Positions 1-10,749 of a DNA stretch of 64,000 nucleotides are shown here, in pieces; position 1 is the first letter of the stretch; each line of letters opens with the position of its first letter. Source of the DNA: Cliona cf. orientalis. Its lineage: Eukaryota > Porifera > Demospongiae > Clionaida > Clionaidae. The translations under genes were made by a program, and so were the position numbers. The notes below the pieces were generated by a model. That model was given only the letters and a program-made list of their open reading frames with translations, was not told the DNA's origin and searched no databases. The stretch spans positions 3,741,501 through 3,805,500 of the forward strand of contig OZ005699.1 in assembly GCA_963930775.1 (NCBI GenBank). The letters run 5' to 3'.

Positions 1-256
1 TATTGGGCTGACGGAAGTATACCCACAAAGCCCAAGATATCAAACTGACAGGAATGCTGCCAATTTTAGCTTATTTTGGTACCATTGCTAGTTGTCAGCT
101 CAGAATTCAAATAAATTTTAACCATGAAATTGGCAGCAATCCCAACAAAGCCCAACATATCAGACTGACGGACATACCACCACAAAGCCCAACATATTAG
201 ACTGACAGAAGTACACCCACAAAGCCCAACATATCAGACTGACGGACATAGAGCCC
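1..256. repeat. Degenerate tandem repeat of a cccaacatatcagactgac motif
   Basis: The motif aagcccaa(c)atatca(g)actgacgg recurs about five times, with a diverged spacer of about 80 bases in the middle. Copies differ in length and in the link to the next unit (cataccaccac or agtacacccac). No open frame runs through it. Confidence 0.7.
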
Positions 257-785
257 AAACAATATTGACCTCGGAAAGGTTATTTTCTTATTAATGCTCA
301 CCTTGCAGCGTATTGATATGGGATTTAGCTATAGGCCTAATCTTTATGCCAAAATTTAATAAGCTTACCTCCTGTTGACATTTATATGACGCAGAGAATC
401 CTCCTAGAAAGCTGTCCTTTCTCTTAAAGCAAGTGCATGTCACAAGTTCTTAGCTTCTCACTGACAGAGCCTGAGACACATGGAAACACTCCAACTTTTG
501 GCGCCAAATCTTGGGGTGCAGAGTTCACTGATCAGCTGTGGGTTTAACCCCCTGGTTTAATTCAGCCCCCTGATGGCTTTGCAGTACTAGCGCTGGAGCT
601 ACCAATCATGACAACAAAACTTTACTCCCAGCGGCGAGTATCCACTTTAGAACAGTGTGCCATGCTGATTATGAATGCAGATCTCTGTCGGAAAGACTAT
701 CAGCTATAAGATAGTGCCTACTATGCAAGTTGATCTATCCTGATAGAAGTGTTGGGTTTATGACAGCACAACTATCCACAACATG
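257..785. other. No gene seen
   Basis: AT-rich unique-looking sequence with no usable open frame, no splice-bounded exon and no clear repeat. Confidence 0.5.
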
Positions 786-1320
786 ATACCGTAAAGTCTG
801 GTTAATAAGCGCACATGCTTATTAAGCGCATATTTTTTAATAAGCGCGTGCTTCCTTCCTATTATTAACTATTGTCTAATAAGCGCATGCGCCCAATAAA
901 GACGATTAGTAATAGTCATCGTTCGATCAAGGGTGTTCCATGCTCTACATGGCTAGAACTAATTTACCAACCTATTTTCGGATAGCCAGCTGCATGAGAT
1001 CGGCTATACTCGACACTTCGATGTTCCACTGAGACGGGTTCGGACTCTTGACCGAAGCGAGCGCCAAAGAAATCGGCTATTTTTCCACGATTTTCTTCCA
1101 GCGATGGCTTCCGATCATACTCCCATGAACTATTACAGAGTTTAGTCCAAGAAATGCTGTGTTCATAATTTGCTAGATTTATCATTGAGCCTCGAACATG
1201 CTGGCAGTGGGCGGGGCCAAAACTTCACTCTCTATTAAGCGCACATCGTCTAATGGGCACATATTTCCTTACCATCGAGAGTGATAAGCGCATGCGCTTA
1301 TTAACCAGACTTTACAGTAT
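786..1320. mobile_element. Inverted-repeat element, aagcgcatgcgc family, copy A
   Basis: The left end reads ataccgtaaagtctggttaa and the right end is its near-perfect inverse (ttaaccagactttacagtat). The ends are followed inward by several taagcgcat / atgcgcttatta motifs on both sides. There is no coding capacity. Two further copies lie at 9200-9645 and 55369-55843, which share the ends and the AAGCGC-rich subterminal region. This copy has a more diverged centre. It is most likely a non-autonomous DNA transposon (MITE); I could not assign a superfamily. Confidence 0.85.
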
Positions 1321-1559
1321 ATACTTACGGTAATTATAATATCCTGTATCTGGGATAGGCAAAATGATAGTTGGTGTGGCCAGAGTGGACAGGTGAGGGA
1401 TAGTAACAGGTAATCTATCCTCCATCTATCGTGCACATAGGCCCGTTGCAATTACGTCATAGTTTATTGGCTTTGCATAGCAATGGTTGCTATCAAGAGC
1501 GTGCGCGCCAACGTGCGTTAATTAGATATTCATATCTAGTGGTTGAGAGTTACGTAGCT

Positions 1560-1868
1560 ATGGCAAGGAGAGTGGCAGGAAGCGGTTTTCTCCCTGGATA
1601 TACAAGCAGCATAGCTGATGCGAGGGACAAGCAGCAGTATGCAGAGAAGATCGTCATCATAGGATGCGATCCATACGAAATATCCAAGGCGGAATGGGAC
1701 GACAATTGTGGCCATCCATTACTTATGTTCACATCTGCATGCGTTTAATCATTAATCCCAGTCCTTACACTAAGGATGACATGCTAAACTACAAAAGCTT
1801 GGACAGCTTCAAGAATTTCCAGGATGGATGGGTACGGGAGGTATTAGTTAAATCACTAAATCAAATGT
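1560..1868 (+). pseudogene. N-terminal exon of a SWIM/YqaJ transposon gene, frameshifted
   Basis: Translation from the ATG at 1560 starts MARRVAGSGFLPGY. Near 1700 the frame shifts by one base, and the next frame continues with LWPSITYVHICM, then SPYTKDDMLNYKSLDSF and GWVREVL. The YT...YKSLDS...GWV pattern is what I know from the N-terminal part of animal proteins that carry a SWIM zinc finger and a YqaJ nuclease domain. The matching later parts lie downstream at 3941-5463 on the same strand. I infer one broken gene, separated by inserted repeats. The family assignment comes from memory of the pattern and needs a profile search. Confidence 0.6.
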
Positions 1869-1919
1869 AGATTGTCATTGGAAAGGTATAAATTAGCTAT
1901 AGCTGTAATTATTGTATCA

Positions 1920-2390
1920 TAGAGTCGGTAGACTCTATAAGTAGGGATGGCCCAGATATGCCATATATGTAATATATTACAAAAATGTTAATAAGTCAGA
2001 GCAAATAAAATTTTAAGATTTTTAACTTACATATTCATAATCTACGCCAGAATATCTATCTATCAAGTCCTGAAACACCCATGGAAACAATCAGGTATGC
2101 TTGAACTAGCTATTTTTAAAATTGTAAAAAAAGTGCAAAGTGTCAATCTTTCTTTCATCTCTTCCAGGCCTAACTCAAGACTGCTTCTACCTCTGATCTT
2201 AGTTCAAGTATAAATCCACTCCATTTTGTTGAGCGTACGTCTGTGGTACACTATTTTTGCGTTATCATGACGGTCGGTAAATCGTGGGTATATGCAGCGC
2301 AATTGGTCATCTCCGATACGCCATTTTGTCGTATAATGCGCATGCTCGTATACTGTTGCCATGGTGAAGTCATGTGACAAAATTAGTACT
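1920..2390. repeat. Dispersed repeat, inverted copy at 37955-38420
   Basis: The stretch from gtagactctataagtaggga to ccatggtgaagtcatgtgac is matched in inverse orientation at 37955-38420. The match includes the segment next to caagactgcttctacctctg and the ends around tagtagggatggcccagata. The copies are clearly diverged. No reading frame is conserved between them, and the class is unknown. Confidence 0.75.
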
Positions 2391-3503
2391 AGTATAGCGC
2401 TAGGGGCGCGCGCGCGCCCGCACAAAGGGTTCGAGCGTTAGCGATCGACCGCGCCGTTGAACGTCGAACTAGCTAGCTCGAGCACTCGGCGACAATTGAA
2501 TGGTAGCTGCCAACACTAAACTTCGCTTCATAAACAGATGGTTCTCATTGCTACATGGCCAAAAACAGCCTCCTTTCAATTTTGTCACTGTGCCAGCTAC
2601 CTCCATGAACGAGTTGATGAGGGGCGTGGCTACGTACTCCTCGTAGTATATACAGCAATGCCATGGGATGAAGCTCTTGAATAATGGTATTCAGGGTACC
2701 AGGCTTATGCATGCACTCACTGGCAGACGCCATGAACTTCCAATCTATAAAATTATGTGTATCTACATATTATACAAGTGAAGAACAATCATTGAATAAT
2801 AATTATTATTATGAAAGGATCCATTATGAAATTTAATAGCACAGCATATGCATATTTCTTCGACACACGTGTCCACTGTCTGTGGTGCCTGGATGTGTGT
2901 GGGTGAGTCTGGTCAGCATGTGAAAACGTGGGAGTGGCCGGCTACATGTTAAACATGTTTAAATAAACTCGTTAGGGTTATCATGCACTCTGGAGTCTTC
3001 TAGTAACTATACTAGCTACTAGTTGTCTAGTAACCTGAAATTGAAATAATATTGTATGCATATACATGTACTTAGGCCAACCTTTTGATGCTGACGGGAG
3101 TGTATGCATGATATCAGCTGCAAGTATACTATCAGGCGGCTGAACATGAGGGACAGTTTGGGGGGGGGGGGGGGGGCAAACTCAGTCAAATAAACACCCG
3201 CAAGCTTGATGTTAGTAGCTACGTATGTACATAGAATATAAAATGTCATATTAATATCTACAACCGCCCCCTGCCCCCCCCCCCCTTGTTCCGCCTTTCC
3301 TGATTATGCAAGAACGAAAGTCTTCGAAATTTCTTCTGAACATACTTCTAATTACACATTTACAGAAGATGACTACAAGATAGTATGGACACACACGTAG
3401 TTTTACCCATTGACAGTAAAGTCCAGCATTGAACGGGCAAACCATGCCAGGTAGTGCTGAAAGACATGAATTGCCCAGAGGGCAATAAAAAAAAGAACAG
3501 TAA
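2391..3503. other. No gene seen; G and C homopolymers
   Basis: No supported gene. It contains a run of 17 G at 3160-3176 and a C-rich tract near 3270-3290. Open frames here are short and cross these low-complexity runs. Confidence 0.5.
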
Positions 3504-3917
3504 CAAGTATAAAAAATAATTAAATAAATTGAAGGATGAAGTAGGGATGGCAGGATCAAGAAGTACACAAACAAGATTAGGGATAATCACATCCACTATA
3601 CATCCCTACGCTTGCTTTTTGAGTAGGTGCAAGAATTAACTAACCAGGCAGGAATGCAACGATCAAAGGTGATTATCCCCCACCCCCTAAGAGTTTAATA
3701 TTGAATTTCTCGATCCCACATGCACATATTAATAATATAGAAGATGCAAATTAAGGATAGTACCAATGGGTCACCATCAATATGTGCATGATAATCAAGA
3801 AAAGCAAGCGTAGGGATGTATAGTGGATGTGATTATCCCTAATCTTGTTTGTGTACTTTTTGATCCTGCCATCCCTACTTCATCCTTCAATTTATTTAAT
3901 TATTTTTTATACTTGTA
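3504..3917. mobile_element. Foldback element with arms of about 117 bp
   Basis: 3504-3619 and 3800-3917 are near-identical inverted copies. Each has taaataaattgaaggatgaa at its outer part and gtagggatgtatagtggatg (or its complement) at its inner part. The spacer of about 180 bases holds a short diverged sequence. It lies directly before the SWIM part of the YqaJ pseudogene, so it probably inserted into that gene. Confidence 0.85.
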
Positions 3918-3940
3918 TAATATAGTATGATGGGGAACAT

Positions 3941-5463
3941 TGCTCCCAGGTTAACCATTCACAAGACTGAGTGAGAAATCTCTCACTCCATGGATTATTG
4001 CAGAGAAAGATGGGAGAATTCTTGGTGCTAACTGTGATTGCATGGCCAGACTAGGCGAAAGTTGTTCTCATATTGCTACTCTTCTTTGGGCCATTGCTGC
4101 TGGGGTAGAGAGACGAGAGTCACTAACATTCACCCAGACGAATGCATACTGGGTAATACCCCCTGCAATCAAATCAGTGCCATAATATGCTCCAATAGCA
4201 GATATTGCATTTACTGGGAAGAAAAGGTGACGTAGTTGTAACAAAGGCAACTCTGATCATAGTACACGCACAGCCACTGTTACAATAAAGATCGTCTGAG
4301 TGTGGGATATTGCAACTTGCAATAAACACTGATAATATTATTAGCATAACCTCCGAGCAAGTTAAAACAATGGAAGTAAAAACCAGACATCAAGCAGAGT
4401 CACGGCTATGGTTTCGTATGTGGGCAGGGAGGATTACTGCTTCTATATAAGTTCAACAGTTACAGTGATTGTTGTACTGACCCAGCTGCTCCTTTGATAA
4501 TGTCAGTTTGCTATCCAGAGCTTTTTCAGTTCAGCATAGCTGCAACGAAGTAGGGGTGCCAGTACGAGAAATTGCCTCTAGTATACTCTGAAATCCACAA
4601 AAAAGATCACCAGGGTTTGAAGTTATCCACATGTGGGCTCTTCACTTGTGCTGGTCACCCATTTCTTGGTTGCTTCACCAGATGGAATCGTGGAGTGCAA
4701 ATGCTGTGGACAGGGAATATGCGAAGTGAAAGTGAGAAAAACTATAGCTGTACATGTATTGCATATACGAATGCATGTACTATATTATTATATGCAGCTG
4801 CATCCATTCATATAATTGTATCGTTTTGTAGTGCCCATTTTGCCATCAACAAAACAAGATGGATGAGGCTGTGGGAGATAAACCTTTTGTTCAGAATAAC
4901 TTCCTGAATCCGATGGACAAACCCAGTTAAAAAGAAACCGTACTTACTACTACCAGGTATAAATTTGAAAATACTAACTAGTAAGTCCTTGGTTCAACAT
5001 TGCATGCATGTATGCATGCAGGTTCAAGCTCCACTGGATTAAGTTACTATGATTTTGTAGTATACACCGAAGAAGACATCCATATAGAGAGGATTGAATA
5101 TGATCCATCCTTTTTGGAGTCAAACCTTCCCAAGGCAAAACATTTCTTTTAAGCCATATACTACCGGAGCTTCTAGGTCACTGGTATTCACGACCACCAG
5201 CTGTAGATAGTTCCAGTGGAATGAAATCTACAGAGTTTGCAGCTGAGTCAGGAGCAACAGAATCAGACCCAAATCCTGTCCTTAAGTACTGCTACTGCCA
5301 AGGTGGAGAACATGGGCAAATGGTTGGCTGTGATAATAGTGAATGCCCCTATCAATGGTTCCACCTAGATTGTTTAAACCTGAAAAATCCCCCAAAGGGA
5401 AATTTGGTACTGTCCCGACTGTCGCAAACTTGATAAGTTTAAGAGAGAGGCAAGCAAAAGCTA
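3941..5463 (+). pseudogene. SWIM zinc finger / YqaJ nuclease / PHD finger gene, several frameshifts
   Basis: Three domains can be read in order. At about 3956-4190 is a SWIM-type finger (HSQ, then PWIIAEKDG, then CDCMARLGESCSH). At about 4370-5210 is a YqaJ-like nuclease domain (WFRMWAGRITAS; HPFLG followed by ASPDGIVECKCCG and CEVK; YYDFVVYTEEDIHIERIEYD; ILPELLG). At about 5275-5450 is a PHD finger (CYCQGGEHGQMVGCD, WFHLDCLNL, then WYCPDCRKL in another frame). The frame changes by one or two bases near 3966, 4670, 5153 and 5403, so no single protein can be made as the sequence stands. From established knowledge, YqaJ proteins accompany a transposase in ISL2EU-type eukaryotic transposons. The transposase remnant next door (minus strand) fits that. 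The alternative is an inactivated host gene that captured these domains. Confidence 0.75.
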
Positions 5464-5544
5464 AAATAATGCATTTGTATATACACATGTATGCATGGCA
5501 TATTATAATAATATACTTGTAGTTCTCTCACAATATAGGATAAT

Positions 5545-6630
5545 ATTTAAGTCACTAATCAGGAGGTACAACGGAGTTGCATAAATTATTGAGGGAGCAG
5601 GAAATTGTTACTACCTTATCCAGCATAGTAACTTGTTCCCCTGGTTTGCAAGCTAAAAAATCAATGGGCTGATAGTGACTCAAAAAATCAACAGGGAGCG
5701 TTTTTTGGAGAACCTATCTTTCAGGCCAAACAACCAAGTGTTTTAATCTCACATATAGTACGTCTACCACATTAGCGAAGATACGTGATACTGTTGAACG
5801 GTGCACACCAAATCTATACCCTAGATCTTGCCTGGATAAACCTAGACGAAGTCTCATCAGGGTCAATGACATGTTCTGCTGGAATGCAGATAACATACTA
5901 TGCTTGTAGACATTAATAAAATTTAATGACTGAATTAAGTGGATAACTATTGCTAGCAAGTTCCAGCTTGCAAGACCAGTATAAAATCTAACCTTCTCAT
6001 CATCTCCCTTAAAGCTATCTTCATTAAACTCAATCCTTATGATGGCCTCAGTTACTTCTTTCTTTTGTTGTCTTCATCAAACCGTGCACATTCTTGCTTA
6101 GTGACATCAAGTTCGGCCTTCTGTAGCATACATTTCCTTTTTGCATCATCCACTTCACTCTTTAACAATAGTAAATCTTCCATTTCACTCATAATTGTTT
6201 CTGTTTGACAAAAACTTGTTTTGATCGGGGGATCTTCATTTTCACAGGTCCCATCACTTTCACTTAGTACATTACCCTAAATCAGTATGTGCATACATAA
6301 TATAACCAGTAGAGCTACAGCAATAGTAATATAACGTGTGATGATGGTGTGTAGGTAGTTGGAGGGAGGGGGGGGAGGGGGTGGGTGGGTGGGCAGGCAG
6401 ACGGACATTGATTGTGTGACAGGCCCTAGGCCTGACTACTATAAGCATTCTGGATCAGATCCTGCTCTTAATGTCTGTAGTTGCTTATTCCTTACATGCA
6501 ACACAGCTCTGTCATGGCGATCTTTAGACACACTGCCAGTCTGGGGACTACATCATCACGCCCAAGGTCTACAGAAGGAGCCCAGTCTGGGTGGCATTCA
6601 TCAAATAATGAGCTAGGTTTACCTGCCATG
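5545..6630 (-). pseudogene. THAP/HTH_Tnp_4/DDE-type transposase remnant
   Basis: Read from high to low coordinates, four pieces are visible. About 6630-6490 gives GKPSSLFDECHPDWAPSVDLG, the linker that normally follows a THAP domain in these transposases. About 6280-6010 is a charged coiled-coil segment (MSEMEDLLLLKSEVDDAKRK). 5959-5714 is the helix-turn-helix region ([20 protein letters not shown], then STVSRIF and a terminal WPER). About 5645-5545 gives a C-terminal-looking end, NNLCNSVVPPD. The central DDE nuclease portion is missing, and a G-rich run (near 6361-6385) interrupts the coding segments. It is therefore an internally deleted copy. The order matches HTH_Tnp_4 plus DDE_Tnp_4 proteins as I know them. 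It faces the YqaJ pseudogene tail to tail, as expected for a two-gene transposon. Confidence 0.7.
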
Positions 6631-6829
6631 AACAGTATAATTTACTTAGTAAGACTGTTCTATGTAGCTACTGTACAATGGCTCACCGTGCAGCTGACGT
6701 AAACGCACGTCATGATGTTGCGCATGTGATCACGTCTGCCGTATTGGTGTACCAACGTCAGCACATGGCTCTCGACCTTTTGTACCATAAATTAAAAAAT
6801 CTACCACAGATTGTTCTTGATAAACAAGG

Positions 6830-7046
6830 ATGGTGATCTGCGCTATTGTAGGCTGCTCCAACAACTCAAAGCAAGCTCGAGGCTTTGGCTTCTATTGCTT
6901 ACCAGCCGTTATAACCCATCAAGGGTAGCGGGCACAGGAGCTCAGTGAGGGGCGATCAACTCTATGGCTGGCGCGCATTCATCGATCCGACATAGGACCA
7001 GAAAAGTATGCAAACACAAGAGTCTGCAGCAAATATTTTGTGACTG
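6830..7046 (+). pseudogene. THAP zinc-finger exon with an in-frame stop
   Basis: From the ATG at 6830 the frame reads MVICAIVGCSNNSK, FYCLPAVITHQ, a TAG stop, then RAQELSEG, LWLARIHRSDI and TRVCSKYF. This follows the THAP pattern: a C-x4-C pair, the conserved Pro, an Arg-rich stretch, Trp, and a closing C-x2-H. In place of the final zinc-binding His there is Tyr (CSKYF). A GT donor follows at 7047. In the usual gene this exon would precede the GKPSSLF segment on the same strand, but that segment is on the minus strand at 6630. An inversion or a second element copy is therefore implied. The stop codon and the lost zinc ligand indicate a dead copy. Confidence 0.7.
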
Positions 7047-7275
7047 GTAACAGGTCTATTGTGACGTATAGGATAGCTAGTTCACTTTTTGCCCAGTGAA
7101 TCTCTCCAGCCCATTTGCCAATACATGTAGGGACACTTTCACTCTTACACATCGTATGCTCAATAATCATGTGCATAATATTATACATACATAATATTAT
7201 ATTATAGCATGCATGCCTGTCTGTTTCGATAATAATTATCTAAGTTTCTAATTATTATTATTACATTGTTTACAG

Positions 7276-7616
7276 AAATTCATAGAATTGAACGTGAGTG
7301 TCCAACAAGAACAGAATTTCAAACTCGTAGCGAAGTCATCCCATTTGTACCCACGTCTGCTATTGAATCGGCACCCGTAACTAATGTGAAAACATTACTT
7401 TGTATTCTCCTTATCATGCTGATAACCTTAACTTGTATTGGTATTGTCGGAGTGGTCTGGTTTGGGCCACGATGGCCAACATATGAAATTTCTTATACCA
7501 TACAAAGATACCTGTTAAAAATAGGAATTCCTCTACCTGCCATATTAGTTACTTTATCTGTATTTATTACCTTAGTGATTGGTATTTGTATATACTTGTG
7601 TTTTGGTCCTCCATAG
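7276..7616 (+). CDS. Terminal exon encoding a two-pass membrane segment
   Basis: A GT-rich tract ends in an acceptor (tgtttacag, to 7275). The open frame then runs to a stop at 7616, and an AATAAA signal follows at about 7634. The product has a hydrophilic start (EIHRIERECPTRTEFQ) and two long hydrophobic stretches, CILLIMLITLTCIGIVGVVW and LVTLSVFITLVIGICIYL. These are joined by a short loop with several aromatic residues, and the protein ends CFGPP. I do not recognise it. The phase (one base carried in) matches the donor of the THAP exon at 7046, so the two could be spliced together, but that is a one-in-three coincidence. No other upstream exon is obvious. Confidence 0.4.
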
Positions 7617-9199
7617 TGTATATCTGACTATAATAAAACTTCATGTATTATAACAATTATTCAAGCTAAACTAACTCGTTTATGTGTAAACGTGCTAATC
7701 CACTTATAAACTGAATTACCTAACCCGAACTGTAACCCACATGCTGATGTGGATTATAAGTGGGTTATATACATAGTAGTGGGCTATGAATATCTCAAGT
7801 CAGCACGTGCGTGTAAACACGGTTTAATCCAGTTCAGTTTCAACTGGTTTGGTACTTGTAAACGGGGCTATAGATTTAAAGCACACTATGTGCTAGATAG
7901 CTATAGCATTAATTGCGTTGCTGTGGTGGGACAATGCGGGAAGCGGAGGAATAGTTTAGCTAATGAAAGAAAGAAGGCTTGCTACTAGGGGTAAAGAGCT
8001 TAAAGATGTAACAATAAAAGAAGGCATAAAGAACCACTCAGAAAGCCAGGCAAAGAAGATCACTGACCCACTGCATGTGTCACTGTGGTCAGACAAAACA
8101 CACACATGAGGAATATATATGTAAAAGTGAGGACTCAAAAAATTCAGCATGTGGAAGAAAAAATAGATACAGAATGTCAGCTAGGGGAGAGGATATTAAA
8201 AAATGTAATGCAGACTGGTGATACAATGTTGACCACACTCTTCCTCTCTTGTGATGGGGCTGGCCCTTGAGACTATATTTATTTTCCTTTTAGTATCAGA
8301 CTATTTGGCACGCGCCGTACAGGTATGATTAGTGTTCTTGCACAGCATAAGGTAGTATAGTACTGTACGTCCATGCTTGTCAAAATAATATAGTCTGGGG
8401 TACCAGCCTCTTCGCAAGAGAGACCTCGAGGAGGCCTAGGGGTCCGGTAAAATCGCTGAACTACTCTTGTGCAAATGAATATAATTTTTACTACATTGTG
8501 GATCACAACTCTTAACCAAAATCATCGCATATGTGCCAATGGTCATAGCACTACATAGCTACTTAGTTGGCAGCTGCTGCTGACTATTTGCGATCTCCTT
8601 AATGAAGCTTAAAACATTAGCATAACTCAAGTAAGTACCACTCAAAACCACCATAGATAGGTATATAGCTCTCATCTAATGCCTCCCATGCAGCATTAAC
8701 ACCCCAAATAGCATATACATCTCGTCTCTCAATATTTATTTGGGTATTGGCAGCAATAGAGTGGCAAATAGTACAGAATAATAATGGAGTCCAATATATA
8801 CCTACCACTACACTTGTAACTACACAGTAACAGTAGTACAAAACAATGTATAATAATATAATAATAATATTGTTACATCAGCAGTGGAGAGTTGGGGTGG
8901 GATAGATGAAGTTTACAGATGTATGTATCGCACTGTTGTTTTAGGGCAGGTGGCCAGCCTTACCCAAGGTAAAAAAAACCTCACCACATAAAAAACCTCA
9001 TAAGGAACAACAAAAAAACTACATGTGGCGAGGAAAAATCCTAACATAAAAGGTCACCCCATAATATTATATCATTAGGTCCTGTCTTCGTTCCTGATTC
9101 ATCTGTCCCTCGATCGCTTCATTCCTTTCCAGGGGCTGCATCATCCATCCTCAGTAGTAGGTCCCGCTTCCTGGCTGTTGTATACTCACAGCAATGACC
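7617..9199. other. No gene seen
   Basis: The open frames here are short and lack recognisable motifs. The phrase ctcatctaatgcctcccatg near 8672 recurs near 16550, so part of this interval is a dispersed repeat. Confidence 0.45.
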
Positions 9200-9645
9200 A
9201 TACCGTAAACTCTGGTTATTAAGCGCACCTCGCTATTAAGCGCATATTATTTATTAAGCGCATGCCCTCTTCTTGTCATAAGCTATTGTTTATTAAGCGC
9301 ATGCGCTTAATAGGCGTGGCGTTCTATGAACCTGACCTTGACCGGCTGGAAAGTATTTGGAGTCCAGCTATCTTTGGAGAAATGATGGCCACGAATAACG
9401 TTATCATGCAAAAAGATCGACAAATCGCCAGCACTCATCATCTTGAGCGGCAACTGTAAACGTTAAAGTGCTCGATCGATCGATCGAGCGTTGGTACAGT
9501 GCTAGCGGGCCTCGCATCCATCACGTGCCCAAACGTTAGTGGGCGTGGTTATGTGCCTTATAAGCGCATATCCTTTATTAAGCGCATACTGTCATTCCGT
9601 TTACCGCTATAAGCGCATGCGCTTATTAACCAGAGTCTACGGTAT
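9200..9645. mobile_element. Inverted-repeat element, aagcgcatgcgc family, copy B
   Basis: The ends ataccgtaaactctggttat and taaccagagtctacggtat are inverted. Subterminal TTATTAAGCGCAT motifs occur on both sides. The centre, with ggagaaatgatggccacga and tcgatcgatcgatcgagcg, is shared in opposite orientation with copy C at 55369-55843. Non-coding. Confidence 0.88.
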
Positions 9646-9662
9646 CAGCTCAGGTGCATTAA

Positions 9663-9922
9663 GGCCAAATAAAATTGAATATTAGTTTCTCATCCCCGCC
9701 CGCCTCTAGTTTTTCCTCTGCCTAACCACATTTTATTTCATGAATATCATTAAAACTATCTGCACAAGGCATTACGTCATATATAGACTCGCCCCCTTTT
9801 TAATGAAATTCATGATGATATTTAATGATATTCATGATAAAAAATAAAATAAAAAGCCACCCTCCCGCCTGGGGAAATTCCTGAACATAGGATGAGAAAC
9901 TAATAATCAATTTTGCTTGGCC
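9663..9922. mobile_element. PIF/Harbinger-like MITE with TAA duplication
   Basis: The ends begin ggccaaataaaattgaatat and finish attatc...ttgcttggcc with inverted matches, including tagtttctcatcc / ggatgagaaacta. TAA lies immediately outside each end (9660-9662 and 9923-9925). A 3-base TWA duplication with GG-starting ends is typical of PIF/Harbinger. Related copies are at 28424, 34583 and 59854. Confidence 0.75.
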
Positions 9923-9925
9923 TAA

Positions 9926-10749
9926 GGACTGGGAAGGGCAGCAATGGCTACAACTATAGGAGTATTTCAGATCCTGATATCTCCACTTGTGAGCATCATT
10001 TATTGAAAGTGAAGGTATCAACAGAAAGTACTAGCCTTGCTCTGTACAAAAACCGCAGTCACGCCCACTAAATGACGTCGCTCACACTTTAGTGGCTTCC
10101 CGAACTGGTACACTACGGAGCCCTACTCTCGCAGATGCGGCCCACTTCTATACCCCTTGAGCCTGCCTTATCAACTTCTATACTTTCTCAATGACCTAAA
10201 CTAACTTCTGAACGGAGCGCTTCTTGATAGCTAGCCCATGAAGGGAGTAGCAACTGAAAAGGTCATTTTGATGGGGTCTAGAACCCACTATTAGGGCTTA
10301 TAACTAGTGATGGGAAGTATTTCAAAACAAGCGCTCCGTTAAACTATCTCAGTACATCAGGAAGAACCTTTCTATGTCCGTGAGGTAAGCTTCAGGTATC
10401 GTCTTCCTCGCCGCCTCTTCAATCTACCTCTCTTGCCTTTGAAGCAGCCATTTCTGCTGACTAAGCAGTGCAATTGAACTTTGACCCACATAGGTGCAAT
10501 ACAAGCACCAACGCGTGGCAGAGGAGGTGCGAACGCATCACGTGATCCGGATTTTTGCCCATACACGTGCCCATATATAGGCGTACTTCCGATTTCAATG
10601 AATATCTATCCGTCTAACGGTGCATAGGATTGTCTTATGCTAATCTGTACGTAAAACAACCCTGTACCCAACCGTACCTCATACCTGCACGCGCCAACTG
10701 AGCGGTAATTTGGTGGGCGGGGCTGCTCGTTGCAGCTGCAGGCAGATCA
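9926..10749. other. Upstream region of the 12-exon gene
   Basis: No exon found. The last 100 bases before the ATG at 10750 are GC-richer (gtgggcggggctgctcg), as expected near a 5-prime end, but I see no defined promoter element. I searched by eye for an inverted partner of this flank near 16.1-16.7 kb and found none. Confidence 0.4.

Noticed and set aside
6359..6616. Plus-strand open frame starting with a glycine/valine-rich run
   Set aside because: It is the complement of the transposase linker exon preceded by a G-rich low-complexity run.
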